A stretch of 64,000 nt of DNA from DAOPYU01 sp942493245. Lineage in GTDB: Bacteria; Sumerlaeota; Sumerlaeia; UBA8349. The notes under the pieces are model-generated. The model did not search any database, had not been told where the DNA came from, and worked only from the letters and a program-made list of their open reading frames with translations. The stretch covers positions 1,240,001-1,304,000 of the forward strand of contig OW818685.1 of the NCBI GenBank assembly GCA_942493245.1, read 5' to 3'. Positions 53,111 to 62,492 of this stretch are shown piece by piece. A program made the translations under genes and the position numbers. The stretch's first letter is position 1; every line of letters starts with the position of its first letter.

Positions 53111-53374
53111 TCAATTGGGGTACTTGAGCACTTCCGGATAGTGGATCTGCAGGCAGAGCGGACAAAGCCCATGTGAAAGCGAGTAGGAGTTCAATTCTTC
53201 CTGCACGCTTTCCAGTGAGGGTTCCCAGGTTCCGTCGAGTTGGAGGATGCGTTTGCAGAACATGCAGATCGTCCGGACCCGGGTACCCGGAACAAAGGAC
53301 TTGGCTTTGGTGGCAGAAAGTTCTGTGGGCAGGAACGGGGGTGTTTCTTTGTCGTTCGATTCCTGGATGGTCAT
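53111..53374 (-). CDS. small CxxC zinc-binding protein (87 aa)
   Basis: The C-terminal part matches the small module often found at the end of PAS/sensor proteins: ICMFCKRIL (about 36-44), a linker with LDGTWEPSLESVQEEL, and SHGLCPLCLQIHYPE (about 66-80). Two CxxC pairs probably bind one zinc. Here it stands alone without a sensor domain, so it may be a fragment or a free adaptor. Start ATG 53374 follows GAGGGG by 9 bases; ATG 53422 is an alternative. Confidence 0.7.
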   Translation of the reverse strand: MTIQESNDKETPPFLPTELSATKAKSFVPGTRVRTICMFCKRILQLDGTWEPSLESVQEELNSYSLSHGLCPLCLQIHYPEVLKYPN

Positions 53375-53784
53375 GGTGTTGACCCCTCGAGATGGAGTGT
53401 TACCACTATTTACAGCAGTCACAGGAAATCCGCTACGGTACCGGCACAGTTCAGGCGTTGGAACAGGAATCTCAGTCGAAATCGGTCAACCCCGAATTCA
53501 ACACAAACCCCGTCTCTTTTTCCGGTAAGAAAAAAGAGACACCTTCGTCTTGCAAGCCAGCCACGCCGCCCGACAAGGAAAATGTATTGGGAATCCCAAA
53601 AATATAGATGCGGGGCGACAAATTACCTCTCAAACTGGACTTCCCCGCAAAAAACCGCGCTGATTTAATCGGATAAATTTCGAAATGTCAAGGATAAAAA
53701 GTAAGAGGGCAGGTGCAAAATTTCTGATCAGGCAGGAAAATACGCTGAAACTCTATCAAGAGAGGATATGGGAAACCAGAAAGA
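53375..53784. other. gene-free region between the CxxC gene and rpoD
   Basis: About 410 bases, AT-richer than average, with no convincing gene or repeat. The rpoD terminator closes it on the right. Confidence 0.4.
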
Positions 53785-53821
53785 AATGTTCCCCGCGAAA
53801 ACTGTTTTCGCGGGGAACATT
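53785..53821 (-). terminator. terminator of rpoD
   Basis: AATGTTCCCCGCGAAAA (53785-53801), loop CTG, and its exact complement (53805-53821) form a perfect 17-bp stem, 30 bases beyond the rpoD stop. On the minus strand it is followed by TCTTTCTGG. Confidence 0.85.
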
Positions 53822-53850
53822 CATGGTCGGATCTGGTTGGCCGCTGTCTT

Positions 53851-55995
<2,145 letters not shown>

Positions 55996-56111
55996 GGTTA
56001 TCGCTCCGTTTGAGGGATTTCAAAATCGTGGCGCCTGAGTATTGGACCTGTTGCTCGTCGAATTGTTTCCTGTTTTTTTGGGGGAGACGGTTCGTGGGAC
56101 TTGAATCGCTC

Positions 56112-58082
56112 CTAGTGTTGGACTCGCAAAGCTGGACTTTCTTTGGTGGCTTGTACGCGTCGCGCGTGGCGTTGCCGTAGATTTTGTTGTTGTCGTTCAC
56201 AGATTTCGAGAATGGCCTGCTTGTCGCCTTCGGCGGAAAGTTGCGCGATTTTGCGGTTCAGCCGTTTGTTTTCCGCCAGATAATAATCCGATTCGATCAG
56301 GGCGATGAGGTGTTCCATGACGGAAAGGTAATCGGGCCCGACCAGGCCTTCGGTGGTAAAAATGACCGATTGGAGGAATTCCTCGTGTTGGGGCGACCCG
56401 GCGCACAATCGTGTCAGGAGGGGCCACGTGTCGCCGATGTGCTCATCGGTTTCGAGCAGGCGTTCGACCCAGTAGCGCACGAGGGCGTTCTCGATCCAGT
56501 GCGGATTGAGTTGCTGGCGAGCCAGGACGCGGGCGTCGTTGTGTTCGATGAGGATACGCAACAAACCCTTCTCGCGCTGGGTCGGTTCCGTGGCGCCCAG
56601 AGGAACGACGGTTTGCGGCTCGGAGGCGTGTTCGGCAAACGCCTCGAAGTCCGGGTGCTCGAAGTCGTCCACGTCGGCGGGAGGAGCCAGATCGGGCGGT
56701 CCGTCTTCCGTCGCCGAGACGGCCGCAGGCTGGGGTTTCGGTTCGGGGTGGGACGCCACAGGCGCCCGCCGGGCGTGTTGCGCCAGGTAGCGGCGCAGAG
56801 TGGTTTCTTCGTGTCCGAGCGCGACGGCGAGTTTGCGCACGTAGCCGTCGTGAATCATCGGCTCCTGAATGGCGGCCAGGACGGGTTGGAAGAGTTCGAG
56901 AGCGTGGACGGCTTCTTCGGGCGCGTTGAGGTTGTAGCGCTGGCGCGCCTGGGCCAGAAGGAAATCGAAGAAGGGGATGGCTGTTGCGACCACCTGGCGC
57001 AGGGCTTCGGCGCCGTTCTGGCGGGCGTAGCTGTCGGGGTCTTCGCCCGCGGGCATCAGGCCCACGGAGACGGAGAGACCGGCGGAGAGGAGTACCTCGA
57101 GGCCGCGCAGAATGGCTTTGATGCCCGCCTCGTCGGCGTCGTAGAGGAAGACGGTTCGCGGGGTGTAGCGCCGGATGAGGCGCGCCTGTTCGGGGGTGAG
57201 GGCCGTGCCCATCGAGGCGACGGCGCTGGTGACACCCGCCTGGTGGCAGGCGATGACATCCATGTAGCCTTCAACAAGAACGGCGGGTTGCTCGAGCCGG
57301 GTGATGGCCTCGCGGGCCTGATACAACCCGTAGAGCTCCCGCCCTTTGTGGAACAGAACGGTCTCGGAGGTATTGAGGTACTTCGGGCCTTCGCGTCCGG
57401 GCAGGACACGCCCCCCGAAAGCGATGGTGGCGCCCCGGGCGTTCTGGATCGGGAAGATGAGCCGGTCGCGCAGGTAGTCGTAAATTCCGCCCCCGTCGCG
57501 CTCGCGCACCAGACTGACTTCGACCAGACCGCGTTCGGAGTAGCCTTTGCCGCGCAGGTGGGTCGTGAGATCCTCCCAGCCTTTGCCCGACGCGCCGAGA
57601 TGGAAGGCCTGGATGATCGGTTCGGAAAGGCCGCGTCCGCGGAGGTATTCGCGGATTTCCGCGCCGCGCTCGGGGTGCTGGAGGAGAGATTCGTAGTAGT
57701 GGGCGGCGGTTTCGAGGATTTCCCCCAGGGTCTGGCGCCAACGCAGTTGCTCCTCGTCGGCGGTGGTGATCGTGCGGAACTTGGGCACTTCGAGGTGGTA
57801 TTTCCCCGCCAGAATCCGAAGCGCTTCGGTAAAGTCCACGCGCTCGATCTCGCGGACGAATCCGATGACGTCGCCGCTCTTGCCGCAGCCGAAGCACTTG
57901 AAAATCTGTTTGGCGGCGTGAACGTGGAAAGAGGGCGTTTTTTCCTGATGGAAGGGGCAACAGGCCTTGAGGTTGGCGCCTGCACGGCGTAGCTCGACGT
58001 ATTGGCCCACCACCTCGACGATGTCGGCAGTGGTGCGCACCCGATCGGCAAACTCGCGGTAGTTTGAGCTAACTTCGCTCAT
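56112..58082 (-). CDS. dnaG: DNA primase
   Basis: The 656-residue primase makes RNA primers for replication. The N-terminal CHC2 zinc finger (CPFHQEKTPSF and FKCFGCGKSGD, about 42-70), the RNA-polymerase core with PIQNARGATIAFGGR (about 215-229), and the TOPRIM domain with VEGYMDVIACHQAGV (about 268-282), SMGTALT and LYDADEAGIKA (about 315-325) are complete. The C-terminal helicase-interaction region (about 450-640) is diverged. GAGGTTGAA precedes the ATG. It is divergent from the NtrC-type gene. Confidence 0.96.
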   Translation of the reverse strand: MSEVSSNYREFADRVRTTADIVEVVGQYVELRRAGANLKACCPFHQEKTPSFHVHAAKQIFKCFGCGKSGDVIGFVREIERVDFTEALRILAGKYHLEVPKFRTITTADEEQLRWRQTLGEILETAAHYYESLLQHPERGAEIREYLRGRGLSEPIIQAFHLGASGKGWEDLTTHLRGKGYSERGLVEVSLVRERDGGGIYDYLRDRLIFPIQNARGATIAFGGRVLPGREGPKYLNTSETVLFHKGRELYGLYQAREAITRLEQPAVLVEGYMDVIACHQAGVTSAVASMGTALTPEQARLIRRYTPRTVFLYDADEAGIKAILRGLEVLLSAGLSVSVGLMPAGEDPDSYARQNGAEALRQVVATAIPFFDFLLAQARQRYNLNAPEEAVHALELFQPVLAAIQEPMIHDGYVRKLAVALGHEETTLRRYLAQHARRAPVASHPEPKPQPAAVSATEDGPPDLAPPADVDDFEHPDFEAFAEHASEPQTVVPLGATEPTQREKGLLRILIEHNDARVLARQQLNPHWIENALVRYWVERLLETDEHIGDTWPLLTRLCAGSPQHEEFLQSVIFTTEGLVGPDYLSVMEHLIALIESDYYLAENKRLNRKIAQLSAEGDKQAILEICERQQQNLRQRHARRVQATKESPALRVQH

Positions 58083-58747
58083 TTCAACCTCGCGGGTAGT
58101 GTGATAGGCCTCTTGTCCCCTTGTTCGAGTGTACAGAACAAGGTCTTAGCCTTCCATTGAAGGCCAAACCTGTCAAGAGAGTCAAGATTTTTCCGCAAAA
58201 AATCCCCATCGCCCCGTTTTGGACAGTATCCAGAGAAATCAACGTGCCGCTGGCGCAGAATTCTGAAAAGAGTGGAGATAGAAGATAAGGGATCTCCTTT
58301 GGCCATTTTCTGATAACTACCCATTGTACCTATCGGCAGACCGGTTGCGCAACTTAAATGTAAATCTTGAGAAAGATTCTGTCAGGCGGGTGCATCCTGG
58401 AAGTGTTACACGACGGAGCCTTTTGCAAAAGTATGGGTTAAGCGGCGACAAAGTCGGGTTGATCGTTTTGAACGATTTTTACATTCGGGTCTAAACGCAA
58501 TCCCCCTTTTGTCATCCCCGCGTTCGCGGGGATGACAAAAGGGGGACGAGTGCCGGGCGGTTTGAGTCGCAAGATCGGAGAAGGAGAGACCCTCAATACT
58601 CACCTGAAAATCGAGCCATTCAACGACTTATGCAAAAGGCTCGAAAGATTTAAATCTCGTGACGGCGTGCATAGATTGGGAACATTTCTCTCGTTTTCCT
58701 GTTCTTCGATTTGCTAAAGTTTTTGTGGAGAATGGGATGGAGACACA
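58083..58747. other. gene-free divergent region between dnaG and the NtrC-type regulator
   Basis: It holds promoters for both directions (not clearly assignable), a small hairpin ATCGTT-TTG-AACGAT followed by TTTT (58462-58480), the perfect hairpin described next, and an outer inverted repeat GAGCCTTTTGCA (58417) / TGCAAAAGGCTC (58632-58643). Confidence 0.5.
58502..58545. repeat. perfect 20-bp hairpin CCCCCTTTTGTCATCCCCGC/GCGGGGATGACAAAAGGGGG
   Basis: The arms 58502-58521 and 58526-58545 are fully complementary with a GTTC loop. The GTCATCCCCGCG-TTC-GCGGGGATGAC core is a widely scattered bacterial palindrome, so this is probably a dispersed repeat and not a terminator; the flanks are not T-rich. 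Confidence 0.75.
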
Positions 58748-60094
58748 ATGACTGCCTTAAGAATCCTGATTATTGACGACGAAAAGAACATCCGCACGAC
58801 ACTGGCCGTCTGCCTGGAAGGGATGGGCTGTCAGGTGGAGGCGGCTGCATCGAGCGGTGCGGCGCTGGAAGCGATCTCCCGCCTCTCTTTCGACATGGCT
58901 TTCCTGGACCTGCGCCTGGGAACGGAAAGCGGGTTGGACCTGATCCCCCGTCTGCTGGCCGAAAATCCAAGCCTGGCCATTGTAGTCATCACGGCTTACG
59001 CCACATTTGAGACGGCTGTCGAGGCGATCAAGCGTGGGGCGAAGGATTACGTTCCGAAACCGTTCACCCCCGCCCAGATCCGGCAGGTGGTCGAGCAACT
59101 GGCGGAACAGCGGGCGCTGGCGCATCGTGTCACGAACTTGGAGAATCAACTCCGGGAGTCCGTGCCCGAGGCCGATTTTGAAACAACGTCGCCTCGGATG
59201 AAAGCCGTGTTCGACCTGATTGCCCGAGCGGCCGATTCGGATGCCTCGGTGCTCCTGCGCGGCGAAAACGGCACGGGTAAAGGCGTGCTGGCGCGGGCGT
59301 TGCACGCCCAGAGCAGCCGTGCCGCGCGCCCGTTTGTGACGGTCAATTGTCCGACCCTTTCCGAGGATTTGCTTGCCAGCGAACTGTTCGGCCACGCGCG
59401 GGGGGCGTTCACCGGCGCCGTGCGCGATCAGATCGGCCGCGTCGAGGCGGCTGAAGGCGGCACGCTTTTCCTGGACGAAATCGGCGAGATTTCGCCGGGC
59501 TTGCAGGCGAAGCTGTTGCGTTTTCTGCAGGAAAAGCAGTTTGAGCGGATTGGGGAGAACCGAACGCGTCGGGCCGACGTGCGCGTGGTGGCCGCGACCA
59601 ATCGTGATCTGGAAGCCGACGTCGCAGTGGGCCGCTTCCGCGAGGACCTGCTCTACCGCATCAACGTGATTGAAGTGACCGTGCCTCCCTTGCGTGAGCG
59701 CTGCGAGGATTTGCCGCGCCTGGCCCGGCGTTTTCTTGAGTTCTTTGCCCACTCGTCTGGACGTCTTGCCCCGAATCTGTCCAGGGAAACGGAACAGATT
59801 CTTCTATCCTACAATTGGCCGGGAAACATTCGCGAACTGAGAAATGCGATGGAACGGGCCCTTATCGTCTGGCCGGGTGCGACTCTTGAACCCGCGGCGT
59901 TGCCCGAACGCATAGCCGGCGCCGCTCAGTCCGGTCCGCAGCTCGGCGGCGACTCTTCATTGGAAGCCATTGAACGCGAACACATCCTGCGTGTCATCGC
60001 CCGCACATCCAGCCTGGATGAAGCCGCAAAGATTCTAGGTGTGGACAGTTCTACCCTGTGGCGTAAACGGAAGAAATACCAGGAAGAGCAATAA
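58748..60094 (+). CDS. NtrC-type sigma-54-dependent response regulator
   Basis: The 448 residues have a receiver domain (acid pocket Asp10/11, phospho-acceptor Asp54 in FLDLRLG, Lys104 in YVPKPF), an AAA+ activator domain with Walker A GENGTGKG (about 173-180), the sigma-54 contact loop GAFTGA (about 219-224), Walker B GTLFLDEIGE, and a C-terminal Fis-type helix-turn-helix (LDEAAKILGVDSSTLWRKRKKY). It activates sigma-54 promoters upon phosphorylation. No histidine kinase gene lies next to it in the window. The next genes are kdp, and a sigma-54-like site lies between, so potassium uptake is a plausible target. Confidence 0.95.
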   Translation: MTALRILIIDDEKNIRTTLAVCLEGMGCQVEAAASSGAALEAISRLSFDMAFLDLRLGTESGLDLIPRLLAENPSLAIVVITAYATFETAVEAIKRGAKDYVPKPFTPAQIRQVVEQLAEQRALAHRVTNLENQLRESVPEADFETTSPRMKAVFDLIARAADSDASVLLRGENGTGKGVLARALHAQSSRAARPFVTVNCPTLSEDLLASELFGHARGAFTGAVRDQIGRVEAAEGGTLFLDEIGEISPGLQAKLLRFLQEKQFERIGENRTRRADVRVVAATNRDLEADVAVGRFREDLLYRINVIEVTVPPLRERCEDLPRLARRFLEFFAHSSGRLAPNLSRETEQILLSYNWPGNIRELRNAMERALIVWPGATLEPAALPERIAGAAQSGPQLGGDSSLEAIEREHILRVIARTSSLDEAAKILGVDSSTLWRKRKKYQEEQ

Positions 60095-60172
60095 GTGATC
60101 ATCGCGCTTGTCCGCGCTTCCAATCAATCGTCCCCTGCTAATCTTGTCGTCAATCAATACGGATCTACGGAT

Positions 60173-60215
60173 TGCAAAATCCAAGGCGGTGGGGGGCGGT
60201 AACGTGCATTTTGCA
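60173..60215 (+). promoter_or_regulatory. candidate upstream activator site (TGCAAAAT ... ATTTTGCA)
   Basis: TGCAAAAT (60173-60180) and its inverse ATTTTGCA (60208-60215) lie 75-120 bases before the sigma-54-like element, the usual place for an NtrC-type enhancer. The right half sits in TGCATTTTGCA. Confidence 0.4.
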
Positions 60216-60289
60216 TACCCCTATTCATTCTGCGTTTTCGGAACATCCGCACATCACTGAAAAAAAGCGACTTGCCATTATTATGAATC

Positions 60290-60306
60290 TGGCGTGATCC
60301 CTGCTT
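60290..60306 (+). promoter_or_regulatory. candidate sigma-54 promoter upstream of kdp
   Basis: TGGCGTGATCCCTGCTT contains the invariant GG (60291-60292) and GC (60303-60304) exactly ten bases apart, matching the -24/-12 core, with TGGC and TGC contexts close to consensus. It is 95 bases before the first kdp-leader gene and directly downstream of an NtrC-type activator gene. Confidence 0.55.
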
Positions 60307-60400
60307 CATAGTCTGTGCGGATCGGCTGGAACGGCATCCCGTATCGGACCGAAATAAGGGCTGGCGCCCTGCTCATCTCGAAAATGCGAGGAGGCCCATC

Positions 60401-60490
60401 ATGACGGACCTGCTGATTATCTTAATCATCGGAGCGTTCTTCATTCTATGCGCACTGTATATCCACGGACTGGACCGACTGAGGAGGTGA
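60401..60490 (+). CDS. small membrane protein at the head of the kdp operon (29 aa)
   Basis: The 29 codons read as one hydrophobic helix (DLLIILIIGAFFILCALYIHG) ending in a charged DRLRR tail. GAGGAGG lies 7-8 bases before ATG 60401, so translation is likely. Single-helix small proteins of this type head many kdp operons; its own last codons (AGGAGGTGA) form the ribosome binding site of the next frame. Confidence 0.65.
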   Translation: MTDLLIILIIGAFFILCALYIHGLDRLRR

Positions 60491-60496
60491 AAGGCC

Positions 60497-60648
60497 ATGA
60501 AACGCACCATGTATCCCGTGCTTTTCGTCTGGATACCTTTGGGCATTCAGACGGGTACCGGAATGGATGGCATAACGCAATTTACCACCTATCGGTCCTT
60601 CTGGCGGCTGGACTGATCGTGGGAAAATTGCTGACCCGACGTCAGTGA
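60497..60648 (+). CDS. small kdp-leader protein, apparently frameshifted
   Basis: ATG 60497 with a perfect AGGAGGTGA upstream gives 39 residues ending at TGA 60614, starting MKRTMYPVLFVWIPLG. A -1 shift near 60589 joins frame 3 and continues with LSVLLAAGLIVGKLLTRRQ to 60648, making a 50-residue protein with two hydrophobic segments. The two halves together look like a normal membrane protein; each alone does not. Sequencing error, real mutation or programmed shift are all possible. Confidence 0.5.
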
Positions 60649-60668
60649 ATTGAGGGAGCAAACAAACC

Positions 60669-60758
60669 ATGACTCTTGACTATCAGATCGGCGCAGCGCT
60701 TTCGCTTCTGCTCCTTATTTATCTCATCTATGCGCTGCTTCGTCCTGAGCGCTTCTGA
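60669..60758 (+). CDS. kdpF: potassium-transporting ATPase KdpF subunit
   Basis: The 29-residue single-helix peptide LSLLLLIYLIYALLRPERF has the typical KdpF end LLRPERF. It stabilises the KdpFABC complex in the inner membrane. GAGGGAG is about 12 bases before ATG 60669; kdpA starts 14 bases after the stop. Confidence 0.9.
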   Translation: MTLDYQIGAALSLLLLIYLIYALLRPERF

Positions 60759-60771
60759 AGGACATCGTACG

Positions 60772-62490
60772 ATGACACTGAATGGATGGTTACAGATCCT
60801 CCTTTTCTCGCTGGCAGTACTGGCCGTGACCAAGCCCCTGGGCGCTTATATGTTCCGCGTCTTTGAGGGGGAGCGCCAGCCGCTGCCGCGCATTCTGGGA
60901 CCGCTGGAACGGGGGATCTACCGCCTGGGCGGTGTGGACTTTCGACGCGAGCAGAACTGGAAAGAATATGCCCTGGCGTTGATTCTGTTCAGCGCCGTCA
61001 CACTTATGATCACTTACCTGATCCAGCGCCTGCAACACCTGCTGCCCCTCAACCCGCAGAAACTGGGGCCCGTGCCACCGTGGCTGGCCTTCAATACCGC
61101 CGTGAGTTTCACAACCAACACCAACTGGCAGGCCTATAGCGGGGAAACCACGATGAGTTACCTGACTCAGATGGCGGGCTTGGCCTGGCACAACTTTATC
61201 TCGGCTGCGGCGGGCATCGGAGTCGCGCTGGCGTTGGCGCGGGGACTCACGCGAAAACTCCAGACGGGCGAGACGCCCACCCTCGGCAACTTCTGGGTGG
61301 ACCTGATCCGCGCCACGCTTTATGTGTTCCTGCCACTGAGCACGTTGTTGGCGCTCCTGTTGGTCTCACAAGGCGTGATCCAGAACTTTTCGGCTTGCCA
61401 GGAGGTCGCGACCCTGGAAGGCGCCAAACAGATCCTGCCGATGGGACCGGTGGCCTCGCAGGAAGCGATCAAGGAATTGGGGACCAATGGGGGGGGATTT
61501 TTCAATGCCAACAGTGCCCACCCGTTTGAAAATCCCACGCCTCTGACCAACTTTCTGGAGATGCTGGCGATCTTTTCCATTCCGGCCGCCCTGACTTACA
61601 CCTACGGGCGTATGACGCGTTGCCAGAAGGAAGGCTGGGTCCTCTTTGGCGCAATGGCCGTGCTCTTTCTGGCTGGGATCATGGCCTGCTATTGGGCGGA
61701 GGCCCAGGGTAATTCCGTCGTGCGGGAACTGGCCGTTACATCGACGGGGAATATGGAAGGGAAGGAAGTACGTTTCGGGGTGGCGAACTCCGCCCTGTTC
61801 GCCACGGTCACCACCGATGCCTCGTGTGGCGCGGTCAACGCCATGCACGACAGTTTCACCGCACTGGGAGGGCTTGTACCGTTGCTCAACATCCAGTTGG
61901 GTGAGATCATCTTTGGCGGCGTGGGAGCGGGGCTTTACGGCATGCTTGTCTTTACCCTCCTCACGGTGTTCCTTGCCGGACTGATGGTCGGGCGTACGCC
62001 GGAGTACCTGGGTAAGAAAATCGAGCCGCGTGAGATGAAACTGGTCATGCTTTATGTACTGATTTTCCCGTTGCTGATCCTCGTGCTGGCGGCGTGGTCG
62101 GTGGTGGCGCCTTATGGGGTCGCGTCGCTCAATAATGCGGGACCGCATGGGCTGTCAGAAATCCTTTACGCCTTCACCAGCGGCACGGGCAACAACGGTT
62201 CGGCCTTTGCGGGTCTGAACGCCAACACCGACTGGTACAACATCACGCTGGGTCTGGCCATACTCGCCGGGCGTTTTCTGATGATCCTACCGCTTCTGGC
62301 CCTGGCCGGCTCGATGGTGAGCAAAAAACCGGTTCCCGCCGGTCCCGGTACGTTTCCAACTGACAGCGGTTTGTTTCTGGCGCTGCTGGTGGCGGTGGTA
62401 TTGATCGTCGGGGCGTTGACTTTCTTCCCGGCACTCTCGCTCGGCCCCATCGTCGAGCATTTCCTGGCTCTGAATGGAAAGGTGTTTTGA
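60772..62490 (+). CDS. kdpA: potassium-transporting ATPase subunit A
   Basis: The 572-residue, ten-helix subunit forms the potassium channel. The four filter regions are recognisable: TTNTNWQAYSGE (about 115), TNGGGFFNANSAHPFENPTPL (about 240), SCGAVNAMHDSF (about 348) and TSGTGNNGSAFAGL (about 463). ATG 60772 has AAGGA 9 bases upstream; the frame further upstream overlaps kdpF and is not used. Two bases separate its stop from the kdpB start. Confidence 0.97.
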   Translation: MTLNGWLQILLFSLAVLAVTKPLGAYMFRVFEGERQPLPRILGPLERGIYRLGGVDFRREQNWKEYALALILFSAVTLMITYLIQRLQHLLPLNPQKLGPVPPWLAFNTAVSFTTNTNWQAYSGETTMSYLTQMAGLAWHNFISAAAGIGVALALARGLTRKLQTGETPTLGNFWVDLIRATLYVFLPLSTLLALLLVSQGVIQNFSACQEVATLEGAKQILPMGPVASQEAIKELGTNGGGFFNANSAHPFENPTPLTNFLEMLAIFSIPAALTYTYGRMTRCQKEGWVLFGAMAVLFLAGIMACYWAEAQGNSVVRELAVTSTGNMEGKEVRFGVANSALFATVTTDASCGAVNAMHDSFTALGGLVPLLNIQLGEIIFGGVGAGLYGMLVFTLLTVFLAGLMVGRTPEYLGKKIEPREMKLVMLYVLIFPLLILVLAAWSVVAPYGVASLNNAGPHGLSEILYAFTSGTGNNGSAFAGLNANTDWYNITLGLAILAGRFLMILPLLALAGSMVSKKPVPAGPGTFPTDSGLFLALLVAVVLIVGALTFFPALSLGPIVEHFLALNGKVF

Positions 62491-62492
62491 CC

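Noticed and set aside
53111..53374. RiPP precursor for the rSAM-methyltransferase
   Set aside because: The small protein matches a zinc-binding C-terminal module of sensor proteins and lacks a leader/core layout.
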